Source: Erinaceus europaeus
Lineage: Eukaryota > Chordata > Mammalia > Eulipotyphla > Erinaceidae
Direction: 5' to 3'
Length of the DNA stretch: 64,000 nucleotides
Assembly (NCBI RefSeq): GCF_950295315.1
Contig: NC_080164.1
Span: forward strand, 13,299,659-13,363,658
Part shown: positions 23,226-34,089 of the stretch, one piece after another
Layout of the letters: every line of letters starts with the position of its first letter
How positions within the stretch are numbered: position 1 is the first letter of the stretch
Notes under the pieces: model-generated
Told to the model about the DNA's origin: nothing
The model's database searches: none
What the model saw: only the letters and a program-made list of their open reading frames with translations
Program-made: the position numbers and the translations under genes

Positions 23226-23394
23226 TACCATGTGGATAGTGGCCAGCAGTATCTCATTACTGCCGTCGCTGCTTCCCAGATCACACTGTTGACTATCTCT
23301 CCACATGCTTATTTACACTCAGCAGATCTTCATTGGTGAGATGTATGTCGAAGCCTCTAGAGGACCGTTTTTAAACTAAATTTTCCTTATCAGT

Positions 23395-23545
23395 GATTTT
23401 TGAAAATTATTTATTTACTTTTAAATTTTATTTTTCTTAGTGATTAATAATGGTTTACACGAACATAAGATTACAGGATTATCACACCATGCCCACCCCC
23501 ACCCCAACAGCATAAATTCTTAAAGTAAATAATAGGCAAGGCAGA
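23395..23545 (-). repeat. L1-type 3' terminal fragment
   Basis: 'ttcttagtgattaataatgg' and 'ttacaggattatcacaccat' followed by 'cccacccccaccccaacag' is a reversed L1-type 3' end, the same terminal block as at 31.3 and 63.1 kb. Confidence 0.55.
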
Positions 23546-23610
23546 CAATCTTTTGAGAAGCCAAAATAAGCTACATTAGATACAGGGAGAATGATTGAGA
23601 AAATTATGGC

Positions 23611-23733
23611 ATTGGAGCCAGGTAGTGGCTCACCTGGTTGAGCATATATGTTGCAATGTGCAGGAACCCAGGTTTCAGTACCCAGTAACCACCTGCTGTA
23701 GGAAAAGCTTTATGAGTGGTGAAACAGTATTGT

Positions 23734-23794
<61 letters not shown>

Positions 23795-23828
23795 CATATA
23801 TATGCACATATATACATATATATTAATT
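23611..23828 (+). repeat. ERI-type SINE 'B' with (CT)n(TA)n expansion
   Basis: GGAGCCAGGTAGTGGCTCAC head, CAGGTTTCAGTACCC B-box region, then (CT)n 23734-23771 and (TA)n-rich 23772-23825 replacing the usual CT centre and tail. Confidence 0.82.
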
Positions 23829-23926
23829 TATTTATTGGGGATTAATGTTTTATACTTCACAATAAATACAATAGTTTGTACATGCATAACATTTCTCAGC
23901 TTTCCATATAACCATACAACCCCATA
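23829..23926 (-). repeat. LINE-1 3' terminus, very short copy
   Basis: 'ggggattaatgttttatact' ... 'tgtacatgcataacattt' ... 'ctttccatataaccatacaa' is the reverse complement of the last ~100 bp of the L1 at 9330-9415. A severely 5'-truncated L1 copy. Confidence 0.8.
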
Positions 23927-23929
23927 CAT

Positions 23930-24115
23930 TTTTATTTATTTTCATTTTAGTCATTGCCAGGGCTTCACCCCTCTAGGATGACTTTTTTCAGATACCAAGA
24001 TAGAGGCAGAGACAGGGGAAGAGAGGGAAAATACCACATCATTAAAGCCTCTCCAAGTGCAGGGTTGGAGAGGCAGGCTCAGGCCTTGGTTACACACATG
24101 GCAAAGTGGAGGTCT
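23930..24115 (-). repeat. Degenerate tRNA-derived SINE
   Basis: 'cattgccagggcttcacccc' and 'agataccaagatagaggcag' followed by GA-rich sequence and 'tgcagggttggagaggcagg' read as an old reversed SINE. Confidence 0.5.
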
Positions 24116-24254
24116 TCCCAGGTGAGTTATCCCGGGAGTCTTCTACTGCTGAATTTGAAGAGTTCTTGTCTTTGGTGGCCTAGAGCATTTGGCTCTGTAA
24201 CTCAGAGACAATTGAAGCACAGAAGTCCTTTGGGGTAGACCAGAGCTTTAGACC

Positions 24255-24430
24255 CCTGGGCTGGCAAAATAGCTCACCCGGATAGTACTCCTGCCTTGCC
24301 ATGTATCTGACTCAGGTTTGAGCCCACTCACACTGCACTGAAAGGAGCTTCAATGTTTTGATGCCTCTCAGGGGCTCTTAGTTAGTTTCACTGGGATCTG
24401 GAGGTGAAAGGAAGTGTCACACTTCACTTC
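24255..24430 (+). repeat. Degenerate tRNA-derived SINE
   Basis: GGGCTGGCAAAATAGCTCAC, then CTGACTCAGGTTTGAGCCC (B-box-like near 24312) and a decayed remainder. Confidence 0.55.
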
Positions 24431-24435
24431 TGGGA

Positions 24436-24540
24436 GACCCTTCCCTAGCTTCCATAGAATGACCAATGTGTGCTGTTTTAAGCTACCAATAACTTTATTT
24501 TGTTACAGCAGCAATGGGAACCCAATTCAGCTACCAGAGG
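24436..24540 (+). repeat. MaLR (MLT1-type) LTR 3' fragment
   Basis: 'tgctgttttaagctaccaat' followed by 'aactttattttgttacagca' corresponds to the typical end of MLT1-like LTRs ('gtttaagccacccagt...ttgttacagcagcc'). Old and partial. Confidence 0.5.
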
Positions 24541-24862
24541 AAGAAACAAAAGTAAAGAGAGGCAAAATAGCATGACCTATATTGTATCCCCAACAAGGGG
24601 CAGACTTAGACTTGAATCTAGGCAGCTTAATTGCAGAGTCAGGATTCATAACTACTCCTATCTGAACTCATGAATAAATGAACAGATGATGGAAAATTGT
24701 CCCTGAGGTTGTTTAGCTTAGAATTAAGGTAAAAGATGATAATGAAACAATGAGAGGACCCAAAAGGCATATAAAATACAACACAGAATATATGGTTTTT
24801 TTTCCTTTGTAAAAGAGCTGTGAAGACATGACTAAGGCTTGATGATAAGCACGTAAAGTGTA
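24541..24862. other. Mostly unique; weak MIR-like start
   Basis: 'ggcagacttagacttgaatc' near 24600 weakly recalls a reversed MIR. The remainder shows no feature. Confidence 0.35.
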
Positions 24863-24967
24863 GGGGGCAGAGCAACGGAGCACCCATGTGCACATGCTAC
24901 CATGCCCAATGACCTGGGTTCAAGCCACCACTCCCCACCTACAGAGGTCACTTCAAGACCAGTGAAA

Positions 24968-25019
<52 letters not shown>

Positions 25020-25218
25020 TCCCTCCCTCCCTCCTTCCTTCCTTCTCCCTTTCCCCTCTCCCTCTTTCCCCACCTCCTCAATTTTTCTCTACTCTGTCAG
25101 TTGAACCATAAAAGAAAGGAGGAAAATGGAAAAAAAATGACCACCAGGAGCCGTGGATTCCTAGTGCCCACATCTAATTCCAGAGATAACCCTGGAGACA
25201 AAATTTTTTTAAAAAGCC
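24863..25218 (+). repeat. ERI-type SINE, 'B' head with extra 3' module
   Basis: Head GGGGGCAGAGCAACGGAGCA, expanded (CT)n 24973-25014, then the 3' module ACCACCAGGAGCCGTGGATT ... ATAACCCTGGAG at 25141-25197. Duplications AAGCACGTAAAGTGTA and AAGTATGTAAAGCGTA flank it. Confidence 0.88.
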
Positions 25219-25224
25219 AAGTAT

Positions 25225-25915
25225 GTAAAGCGTAAAGTTATTCTGAAAAGAAATTTGATGGTTACTCAGGAAACCTAAACGTACAGTTACCATATGACCC
25301 AGCAATTCTATGCTCCTAGGTATATTAATATACCCCCCAAAGAAGTTGAGGATAATAAAACAATTGAAAAAATCACTTGTACAGAAAGGTTAATGGAAGC
25401 ACTGCTAGAAAACACTCAAAGTATACAAATAAACTAAAAAGCATCAGTATACAGATAAATACATTTTAGTATGCACATATGATAGATGATCGCTCAACCT
25501 TCAAAATGAATACATTACTGATCAATACTATATGAATGGATATATGCTATATACATGCTACGTGAATGAAGCCAGAACACATTAGAATGACAGAAAGAAG
25601 GAAAGAAACCATGCAGAGGAAGGCCTAGATTGCATGACTCTATTTAGATGAAGCAACCTGCATAGGTGATTCCAAAGCACTAGAAATCAGACTGGAGGTT
25701 ACCAGAACAGGGCTGAGCAGAGCGGCGGAAGGGCATGGAGATCCACTCTTCCATGGATGCTAGAGTTCATTTGAGGACAATGAATATGGTTTGGAACTAA
25801 AAAAAAAAAAGATGGTCATTGTACAGCTCTGTAAATGTACTTTTTTTTTTCCACTTTAAAATGACTCATTGTACATTGCATGAATTTTGCCTCAATTAAA
25901 GTGATAAAACTGCAA
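25225..25915 (+). mobile_element. Ancient LINE-1 3' end (L1M-like)
   Basis: 'ccatatgacccagcaattct' near 25290, 'aatgaagccagaacacatta' near 25566, 'ctctatttagatgaagcaac' near 25639 and 'catgaattttgcctcaatta' near 25879. This matches the order of conserved blocks at the 3' end of old mammalian L1s. No coding potential remains. Confidence 0.8.
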
Positions 25916-27177
25916 AATAATCTATCAAGGAGAACTTTTCAGAAGATATGATACTTAACTTGGGCACTGCCTGAGTAATGGTCAGGGTTAGGCAGGGCAA
26001 GAGATAGACTGGTGAACAAAGGAACAAACTAATGCCCCTTTAGTCCTACAGGACAGTCATTCTTGCATATCTGCAAGTTCCTGCAGAGTCAGCCCCAGGA
26101 TCACCTCACTTAACCTTCTCCAAGAGCTCTACCAAGCACTTAAGAGATTCTGCAGGAATTACCATGGGCGCTCCACACATTTGCAGATGGTTTTATATAA
26201 ATTGTGTGAACAGAATACTTACCGGAGAGCAATGTGCTAATATCAGAAAAACTAGGGCATGTTCCAAATGACTCAGAGAGCCACACTACACCACAGATTA
26301 GTCTAGGTGCTGTCAGGAGACATCACAGGACTCCCACGCCTGGCTCCTGTGGGTTCCCACAGCTCTGTCCTGTAGCCCACTCACCATGACCTGCCTAGCT
26401 TTGCCCCATTCTTCCAGTCCCAAACTCCCCATGGCTCCTGTAGGGGTCTTAGCGCAGGTGCAGGGGCCTGGGGCGACGGCTTCTGGAAAGACACAGGGAA
26501 GTCCAATCAGCTGTTCTCAGGTATCAATCTTACAGTTTCAGAAGCACAAACAATGCATGGGGCCTCCCTGAAGGCAAAAGGATGGGGCAGTGCTGGGCTG
26601 GGATTTTGAGTAAACAGAAGTTGCAAAGGCCCATGTAAAAGTGAAGGCTTATACTCACTGCAAGCTCTGCTAGGAAGTGTCATCAGTGATCACGCTCATG
26701 GGTGGGTCTGTAATAGACTCCATTTTGCTCCCTACATGGATAGACTCCCCCCTCTCACTCCCTTCTGTAGAAGTCAGTCGTGCAGACGTTAAGAGAGGGT
26801 AATGATGGACATTATATATCTGCCCTCTTGTCCTGTCACCTGGAATTGTTTAATGATGTTTTTTCAAAGCTTTAAAGGCCAGGACCAGGCCATGCTCTGG
26901 TGACTCATCCCACATGAACACCACGTTACTGCCCAGTTTAAGTGGATTCTCAGCTTTGCCACAAGAGAATTTAAGGATAAGCCAAGAGCTATGAAAGGTA
27001 GGCACATGCTTAGGGAAAAAGTGAAAGTGCATATTTACAGACCAACTGAGTTCAGTTACCTTCAGAGGGGCAGCAGGGTTTTCTGTTCGTTTCATGGTTT
27101 TGTTTGTTTGTTTGTCACAGGAGCCATCACTGTAGCTCAGTGTCAGCACAACAACTCCATCATTCCACGAGGCCATT
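25916..27177. other. Unique sequence, no gene seen
   Basis: About 1.26 kb of non-repetitive DNA. Minor open frames have no domain support. Confidence 0.4.
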
Positions 27178-27373
27178 GTTGTTTTTATCTTTTTCTTTCT
27201 TTTCTGATAGAAACAGAGAGAAAAAGGAGGGAGACATGGGGAAAGAGAGACAACAGCAGCACTGATTGATTGTTCATGAAGTTTGCTCCCTGCTGGCTGG
27301 GCCAGGGGCTTGAACCCAGTTCCTCACACCTGGTAAAGTGTGTGCCCTAGAAGGCACGCTACTACCACGCTCA
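27178..27373 (-). repeat. ERI-type SINE, diverged
   Basis: T-rich tail region 27178-27212, GA-rich centre, then GGGGCTTGAACCCAGTTCC (reversed B box near 27306) and a decayed 5' end near 27373. Confidence 0.75.
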
Positions 27374-28221
27374 TGCAGCAGTTCTGACTTTGAACTGCAT
27401 CGCCATTTTCATGGAGTTTGAAACGATAAGGGACGAGAAGAAGACAATAGAAAAATAGGATGTAAGACTGTATGGTCCATGCACTGAATAAATGTCCTAA
27501 GCACAGACAGGGAGAATAGCTTTCTGTGTTTCCTGTGATGTAGGACAATGGAATGTCCTTTCCTCATAATGTTTCCAGCATTTGGGAAAGACAAAGACTG
27601 GAGGTGAGAGGTCACCATTGTCTGAGTCTAGTCACCTGGAAATTGTTCTGTAAGCAGTTAAAGAAGCTAGATTGACAACAACCACTAAACATGTCGTTAA
27701 TAATTAACTGTGGATGCTCTCTTTCCCTCAGACCTGCAGCCTGCATTTCAGCTGGGAGGCAGGGGTAGACAGTTAAAGGGGATAAGATCCTCAGAGAACT
27801 ATTTTCAATGTATGCTTTCCTATGGCTAATTATGGCACTGTGTTTTAGCTATCATGTCGGCTTTACATCACTTGACAGTGAGCCAATCATTTCTTCCTGC
27901 GCTCTGTCTTCTCTAACATAACTGCCTCAACAGCTACCCTCCCAGGAGTCATAAAAGCCCTAGAACAGGCCTCTTACATCAGCCACCTGGTCAAGAGCCA
28001 ACCGGACCCCTGCTCTCCCTAACCCCAGACTGAGAGAAATGTTGTTGAGATTGTGATTCAGCCATTTTCTCAGGCTTTGCTAGCCCCTAATTAGATGGTA
28101 TTTCTATACCAACACTTGGTTTTTGATTAATTTTTTAAGCTATAAGCACTGAACAGTGACATTTAGTAACAATCACTAAAACTAACTGAAAGGAGCTTAT
28201 ACACAAAAAGACAACTTAGTG
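27374..28221. other. Unique sequence, no feature seen
   Basis: No repeat or exon recognised. Confidence 0.4.
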
Positions 28222-28384
28222 TGGTCCAGGAAGTGGCACAGTGGATAAAGTGTCGGACTCTCAAGCATGAGATCCTCAGTTCAATCCCCAGCAGCACATG
28301 AATCCGAGTAATGTCTAGTTCTTTCTCTCTCTCTCTCCTCCTCCTCCTATCCCTCTCATTAATAAATAAAATTTTAGTTTTTTA
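28222..28384 (+). repeat. ERI-type SINE, third ('C') head subfamily
   Basis: GGTCCAGGAAGTGGCACAGT, then ATAAAGTGTCGGACTCTCAA, then a TTCAATCCCCAGCAGCAC B-box region, short CT/CTC tract and a CATTAATAAATAAAATTTTA tail. The head differs from A and B and ends in a plain AATAAA-type tail. Confidence 0.8.
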
Positions 28385-28387
28385 ATA

Positions 28388-28661
28388 TTTATTTTCCTTT
28401 TTTTGTTGTTGCCCTTGTTTTTATTGTTGTTGTAGTTATTGTTATTGATGTCATCATTGTTAGATAGCACAGAGAGAAATGGAGAGAGGTAGGGAAGACA
28501 GAGAGGGGGAGAGAAAGATAGACACCTGCAAACCTGCTTCACCGCCTGTGAAGAGACTCCCATGCAGGTGGAGAGCCGGGGGCTCGAACCGGGATCCTTT
28601 TGCCAGTCCTTGTGCTTTGTGCCATGTGTGCTTAACCTGCTGTGCTACCACCTGACTCCCA
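28388..28661 (-). repeat. ERI-type SINE, 'A' head subfamily
   Basis: Reversed tail with GTTGTTGTAGTTATTG near 28422, GA-rich centre, intact reversed B box GGGGCTCGAACCGGGATCC near 28580 and head ending at about 28661. It abuts the tail of the 'C' SINE, a typical A-rich landing site. Confidence 0.92.
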
Positions 28662-29104
28662 TAAATTATTTGTTTTAAAGACAACTTATTACATTGGGAA
28701 ACTTGCCTAGGTTGCTAAGATAGAAAATAAACTTCAAAGAAGAGAAATTGATGAATTTGGTTCTAAATCCAGTGGAGCTAGGGTTCTGTGACAGAAAAAA
28801 CATATTTAGAGGCCTTTGAGGAAATATCCTGGATGTTTATGAGGGAAAAAGTGGTCATGCTCAGGCCAGGCCCATGTAGTAACCATACTGCGCATGGACA
28901 GAAACTGGGGAGAGAATGCAGAGATGCGTACACTCTAGGTTTGGAAAGCTGCATTATCAACTCCCAGTCATCAGTTCTTCTCAGCCTGGGGCTGGGGTCC
29001 TGTTCAGTAAAGCTGTCTTGGTCTATTTAAAGCCAGAAGAATATGACAGTGTGGTTGCTACCATGGAAAACATTGTCACTATAAATCTGAGAGCACCGTT
29101 TGCA
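28662..29104. other. Unique sequence, no feature seen
   Basis: No repeat or exon recognised. Confidence 0.4.
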
Positions 29105-29910
29105 TTTTTTTTTTAACTCTGAAGAGGCCATCTCAGTTTTATTGAAGAGAAGAAAGGGTATAAAGTTGCAAAAAGTTGTCATCACTGTTTGTGTCTACAG
29201 GATCTTACAGCTATGCAGCTTCACCAGCCCTGGCCAACTCTGTCAAAGAGAGACTGACAGAGACAAAAAGAGAAGACAGCCCCCCCCCCCTTGTTTCAAT
29301 GTTTCCCCTAGTGCCATAGGGTTCTCCACCAGGTAAGCTTCCTCGTCAACCCCCTCAAAAATTTTGATTATTTGATTATAGGAGTCTGGGGGGCAGCTCG
29401 GGGGAATGGGGGCTCGAGGCTCTGAGACCAGTCCAGATTGATAGCCTGTTTCCTGACTCTCAACACTAAATGACTTCAAAGGGAACTTCCCCACACCATC
29501 TCCCATCACACCAGGGTCCTCAGACTCTTCTCATCAGTCACAGTGGGATGCAAGGGTGGGTAGGGAAGAGTTCCTGAGAAGCATTCTGTTCTGTTTACAA
29601 ATTGCTTTCAGTCCTGTGGAGCAAGGTACTTGGAAATGTTAAGTGTTATTGCCACATGAAGGGCAATGCGCGTGACTGATTACTGCTGGCAACCCAGCAA
29701 GGCTCGGGCAAAGCTTCTGCCCCTGCCAGGGATCTTCACTTCAGCAGACATGGGGTAATAATAGGCCATCTCTTCATAGCAGTGCATCATCCCAGCTGGA
29801 TCCAGAGACCTTCTTCCTCTGTGAACTCCTTTGACCTTCCTCAGAGCCATCGTGATGGGATGTGGGATGTCTCTGAATGGTCCCAGGTAGCACACTGGGA
29901 ACAACACCTA
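29105..29910 (-). pseudogene. Possible processed pseudogene, parent not recognised
   Basis: On the minus strand an AATAAA signal (29138-29143) lies about 24 bases before an A run (29105-29114), as at an mRNA 3' end copied by L1. Upstream on that strand are two short open frames. 29680-29907 includes MALRKVKGVHRGRRSLDP and 29243-29509 includes DSYNQIIKIFEGVDEEAYLV. They are in separate pieces and I cannot name the parent. The matching duplication was not found, so this could instead be a chance signal in old repeat sequence. Confidence 0.35.
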
Positions 29911-29989
29911 GGACAGAGCAGACCTCCATAAATGTCTGTGTCTTCTAGGACCACTGTCAGTAGGGGCAACTTTTACCACACCACCTCTA

Positions 29990-30795
29990 AATGTCAAGTC
30001 TGCCAGGCTGTTTGGGGACCTTTGCTCATTTCACTCCTGCCTACGACACCTCATCTGTCTCCATGATGTTCAAAGTCATCTGGATGCTGGCATCTCCAAA
30101 TTCATATCTCCGACACAGATTCCATTTACACTCCAGACTCATTTATCCCATATCCTACAGGACACATCCATTTGCACGTGTCACAGGCATCTCAAGTGAT
30201 GTGTGAGAAATGGAGCACTCCCATTCTACTAGCCCCTCCTCGTCATCATCATCAAAGACAGTGGTACCAGCTTCCACAATGGCATCATTGAGGAACCTTG
30301 AAAGCATTGTTGGCACCTCTCTTCCTCTCACCTCCTACTTGTGATTCATTACAGCAGGCCTCTAACTTCACCTCCAAAGTATATCTTCACTCCACTCCCC
30401 TTTCTACTTGCACCTGCCATGGCCCCAGGCCAGGTGTTTTATCTCTATGGAGACTCCCGTTCCTTTACTTGCCTATAATGGTGAAAAGGCCATGGTTCCG
30501 TGGTGTTATTTTCATGTTTTAAGTCAAATTGTGAAAGCAATCTCTGCTTAAAACCTGCCAATTGCTTCCCATGGTCCACAAGAGAAAATCAAATTCTGCA
30601 AAATGGCTCTCAAAGCTCTTGGGTCTCTGGCCTCTCAGCCCTCCCCAGCCCCATCTTCCCCCCTTTCCTGGTCGACTCTGCTTCCACTGCCCTGGGGCTG
30701 CCTTTCTTCCCAGCAGGAAGGCTGCCACCAGCACCTTAACCTTCTTGGTCTCTGACAGTCAGTCAAAGCCAATGAAGACCGACTCAGAATGTATT
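29990..30795 (+). repeat. Old LINE-derived sequence (L2-like)
   Basis: 'acactccagactcatttatc', 'ggcatctcaagtgatgtgtg', 'aaacctgccaattgcttccc' and 'gctctcaaagctcttgggtc' occur in the order expected of a widespread ancient mammalian LINE-derived repeat in which short peptides are specified by Ser/Pro/Leu-rich stretches. Diverged, and exact family uncertain. Confidence 0.5.
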
Positions 30796-30804
30796 TGATG
30801 CATC

Positions 30805-31005
30805 AAACAAATACGAGTGCAAATGTTATCATGCTCCAGGAAACTGGCTCAAGCCCCTGGTCCCCAACTGCAAGGAAGAAGTTTCACAAGTGGTGAAGAA
30901 ATGTTGCGGGCTTGTCTGTCTTCTTTCTCTACCCACCTCTCCTCATAAATTTCTCTCTGTCCTATCAAATAAAATAAAGTTAAAAATTAATTTAAAAAAA
31001 ACACT
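30805..31005 (+). repeat. ERI-type SINE, 5'-shortened 'B'
   Basis: Starts within the head, then CTCAAGCCCCTGGTCCCCAA, CT-rich centre, and CTATCAAATAAAATAAAGTT tail. Confidence 0.78.
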
Positions 31006-31007
31006 AT

Positions 31008-31228
31008 TGAGTCCTCCATTCCCCACCTGCAGGGGTGTTACTTCATGAGTGGTGGAGCATGTCTGCAGGTGTCCTCTCTTTCTCTCTATCTCCCCCACCC
31101 CTTTAAATATCTCACCATCTTATCAAATAAAAAAAAAGAATGAAAAAAATGACTGCCAGGAGTGGTAGATTTACAATGCTGGCACTCTAGCCCCAGAGAT
31201 AATCCTGGTGACAATAAAAAAAAAAGAA
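31008..31228 (+). repeat. ERI-type SINE, 5'-truncated, with extra 3' module
   Basis: Begins after the B box at CCCCACCTGCAGGGG, CT-rich centre, A run, then the module GACTGCCAGGAGTGGTAG ... ATAATCCTGGTGAC at about 31151-31208 and a second A run. Confidence 0.8.
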
Positions 31229-31304
31229 CCGAAAAATAATAATAAATTTAAAACATATATAGGACTAGAAAGGGCACAAATAAGATCAATACATGGTTGT
31301 TGAA

Positions 31305-31410
31305 AACCTTTTAGTAATTTAATAGTGGTTTACAAGATCATCAAATGACAGGGTCACACTGCATGCCACACCGGCCACCAAGTTCTGTTTTTTTGGAATG
31401 CACTTGCAAT
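31305..31410 (-). repeat. L1-type 3' terminal fragment
   Basis: 'tttagtaatttaatagtggt', 'ttacaagatcatcaaatgac' and 'ccggccaccaagttctg' match the reversed L1-type 3' end seen at 63.1 kb. The family X 3' end resembles the same block. Confidence 0.5.
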
Positions 31411-31536
31411 ACATGCTGTGTAGGGGAGTCTGATCACGGGGAACTATGTGTGGTGAGGCAGAAGATGAGGGGTGTCTCTGACTCCTCTGTTTACTTTTGC
31501 TGGGAACTGAAAGCTGCTCTAAAATGTCATCTACCA

Positions 31537-31809
31537 AATAGGGGGAGTATGGATCGACCTGTCAAGGCCTACATTCAGCGGGGAAGCAATTACAGAAGCC
31601 AGACCTTCCACCTTCTGCACCCCATAATGACCCTGGGTCCATACTCCCAGAGGGATAAAGACTAGGAAAGCTGTCAGGGGTGGGGATGGGACACGGAGTT
31701 CTGGTGGTGGTGATTGTACTCCTCTTATCCTATGGTTTTGTCAGTGTTTCCATTTTATAAATAAAATTTTAAAAATAAAATAAAGTAAAATAAAATAAAA
31801 TAAATAAAA
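31537..31809 (+). mobile_element. Family X retroposon copy 4
   Basis: 5'-truncated copy starting just before the left arm GGGGAGTATGGA, right arm TCCATACTCCCA at about 31639-31650, 3' block TTCTGGTGGTGGTGATTGTA and a long AAAT-rich tail. Duplications TAAAATGTCATCTACCA (31520-31536) and TAAAATGCCATCTACCA (31810-31826). Confidence 0.9.
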
Positions 31810-31960
31810 TAAAATGCCATCTACCAGGCAGGGTGCTCACCAAGACCACCTGGACATAGCACAACACAGGAGGAAGCTCTGCTCTCCTTCTCTGGATCTC
31901 TTTCTCTCTCCTTCTGTCTGAATGGAAAAGTTGGCCTAACCCTGGGGAAAGCCCCACTCA

Positions 31961-31961
31961 G

Positions 31962-32012
<51 letters not shown>

Positions 32013-32036
32013 GCAGGCAGACAGAGAGACAGATAA
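31961..32036. repeat. (TAGA)n/(CAGA)n microsatellite
   Basis: TAGA tetranucleotide array that shades into CAGA and CAGG variants at its right side. Confidence 0.95.
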
Positions 32037-32546
32037 ATGTGATCTATTAAAACACATATCTGCCCCTTCACCAGGATATTACTAAGATCCAGTACTAGGT
32101 CTAATAGTTTCTTTAATATCAACAGGAGGTGAAAGCAGCTCTAACAGTGACAAAGTCCCATGGGTACAATAATATTACTGTGAAATGCGACTGAATTCCC
32201 TTCCATTTAAGAGCTCTCTGTGCAAGTCACTCTCCTGTTCTCCCAAGGACTGACTCCTGCTCACCCTGGCTGCCCTGAGAATGCCCTTCTTAATCAGTCC
32301 AAACCAAGTGAAGCCCCATCTGCAACTAGTCACCCTCTGGACATGCAGTTGTTTATATCTCATAATTCCTCATGTGAGGATTGCACATTTGTGTGCTGAC
32401 ATGTCAAGCACATATATCACTGGACTGGAAACACTCTGAGGGTTGGAGTAGCACCTACTAGAGTGACTGAGACATCAGTGAATGATGGCATGACAGACGG
32501 CCACAACTGGCAGACCACAGAGCATGGCTGTAACATAATAGTCTAG
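32037..32546. other. Unique sequence, no feature seen
   Basis: No repeat or exon recognised. Confidence 0.4.
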
Positions 32547-32552
32547 ATGCAA

Positions 32553-32955
32553 TGCCGGGCTAGCTTCGCTGGCAGGAGACAGAAGACCAGACTCATGGCT
32601 GAGTGGTATGCACTTCAGTCTTTATTCATGTGAAACGCAGCGCAATCTAAGCTAAGCTCTCTAAACTAACTATAATCACAATCCTGTCCTTATATATATA
32701 CTCGCCAAGTAGGGTGGGAACAGGATGTGATGTAGAGAGGGTGGAGCAAAAAGGGAGTGGTGGAAATCAGGGTGTACTAGGAGAGGGGGCGGAGCAAAAA
32801 GACATCGTGAGCCAGTGGGGATTAAACCAATGCCCCGCAGGCAGGGTGGTGCTTAGTTAACAGTGGTTATGTAAATAGAATATAGTGTTATGCAGGGGGG
32901 ATTAAACCAATGAAACAGAAGGGGTTTTAGAAGCAGAATTAGAAGCATACCAACA
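32553..32955 (-). mobile_element. Solo LTR, class II ERV-like, family 1 copy 2
   Basis: A 403-bp TG...CA element with a perfect 6-bp duplication ATGCAA (32547-32552 and 32956-32961). On the minus strand it has a GC box (reversed GAGAGGGGGCGGAG at 32781-32794), a TATA-rich stretch (about 32690-32700) and AATAAAGA (32619-32626), the expected order of U3 promoter and R polyadenylation signal. No internal proviral sequence. Confidence 0.92.
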
Positions 32956-32961
32956 ATGCAA

Positions 32962-33717
32962 AGCCTTGGTTCTTTCCCTGAGTCACAAAAAACAACATGT
33001 TAGAGGATGTCTGCTTCATGAACATTCCTTCTTTTCTTGTAAAGATATATTTACTGATGAGATGAGGGACACTAAGTGACCAGAGTATCAGCAGGGAGGA
33101 GGTGGTACACTGGGCAGCCTCTCTGGCCTCACACACACACTTTCTCCTACCATCTTCCACTGACCACTCTAATTCAACTGAAAAGTCATCTGTGTAGCTA
33201 TATGAAGTCAGGCCACAGGGAGGTCTCTTTTGCTAAAAGTGTTTACACTTTCAATGGCAGTGTTTGTTAAGAAGACTTGTAAGAAATCGGTTCACATCTG
33301 TAAATTTTTCTTTCTTTCTTCCTTTCTTTCTTTCTTTTTAGTGAAAATGTAAATGATCTATTTAGGGCCTAGGAATTTGAAGAACTAAGATGGTGTTAAA
33401 CTTCACTGAGTGCACTAAGTACTTGTCACTTAATATATCATTTAATCTTGAACTCATCTTTACTTCACAGTTCTGGTCAAGGAAGCAATGAGAAATACAC
33501 ATGCAAAAAGCTACACTTGCTTCCCCTCTACCAGAACATACACTTATTTTAAATTCTCTACCCTCCCAGGAGTGTCAAATTTGGTCAGTGAAATACTACA
33601 ATTTCAGTGAGCAGAAGGTTAGCACATCAGCCCCTCTGCCTCAACTAGGTCACTCACTGCCCAGGACCATGCTATCTATCTTTTAGCTTGGGATATAAAA
33701 AGCAACACTTTAAATTC
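32962..33717. other. Unique sequence with a short (CTTT)n
   Basis: Contains a CTTT-rich tract at 33307-33341. No exon supported. Confidence 0.4.
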
Positions 33718-33731
33718 AAGACTTAAACCCA

Positions 33732-34077
33732 GGACTGGGTGGTAGCATAGTGGGTTAAGTGGATATGGCACAAAGCACAAAGGCCAGCCTAAGGAACCCT
33801 GTTCGAGCCCCCGGCTCCTCACCTGCAGGGGAGTCACTTAGCAACTAGTGAAGCAGGTCTGCAGGTGTCTGTCTTTCTCTCCTCCTCTATGTCTTCCCTT
33901 CCTCTCTCAATTTCTCTATGTCCTATCTAACAACAACAACAGCTATGAGAACAATAACAACTACAACAAGTGCAACAACAAGGGCAAAATGAGAAAAATA
34001 GTCTCCAGGAGCAGTGGATTCAACGTGCAGGCACCGAGCCCCAGAGATAACCCTAGAGGAAAACAATAACAACAAAA
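33732..34077 (+). repeat. ERI-type SINE, 'A' head with extra 3' module
   Basis: GGACTGGGTGGTAGCATAGT head, CTGTTCGAGCCCCCGG B box near 33801, AAC-rich middle, then 3' module TCCAGGAGCAGTGGATTC ... ATAACCCTAGAGG at 34004-34060. Flanked by AAGACTTAAACCCA and AAGACTTAAGCCCA. Confidence 0.92.
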
Positions 34078-34089
34078 AAGACTTAAGCC

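Larger units (their letters stand above)
21735..23345 (-). mobile_element. Ancient LINE-1 fragment, minus strand, split by insertions
   Basis: Reads as a reversed old L1 ORF2 C-terminal/3' region: 'agatggaaccctacagcaca' near 21761, 'tgctgaatactattctgttg' near 21874, 'ttgctgggc' at the LTR junction, 'gtgactataccactttgcca' near 22835 and 'catgcttatttacactcagc' near 23304. Interrupted by the LTR at 22088, a SINE at 22521 and another SINE at about 22985. This is the oldest layer of the mosaic. Confidence 0.78.
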
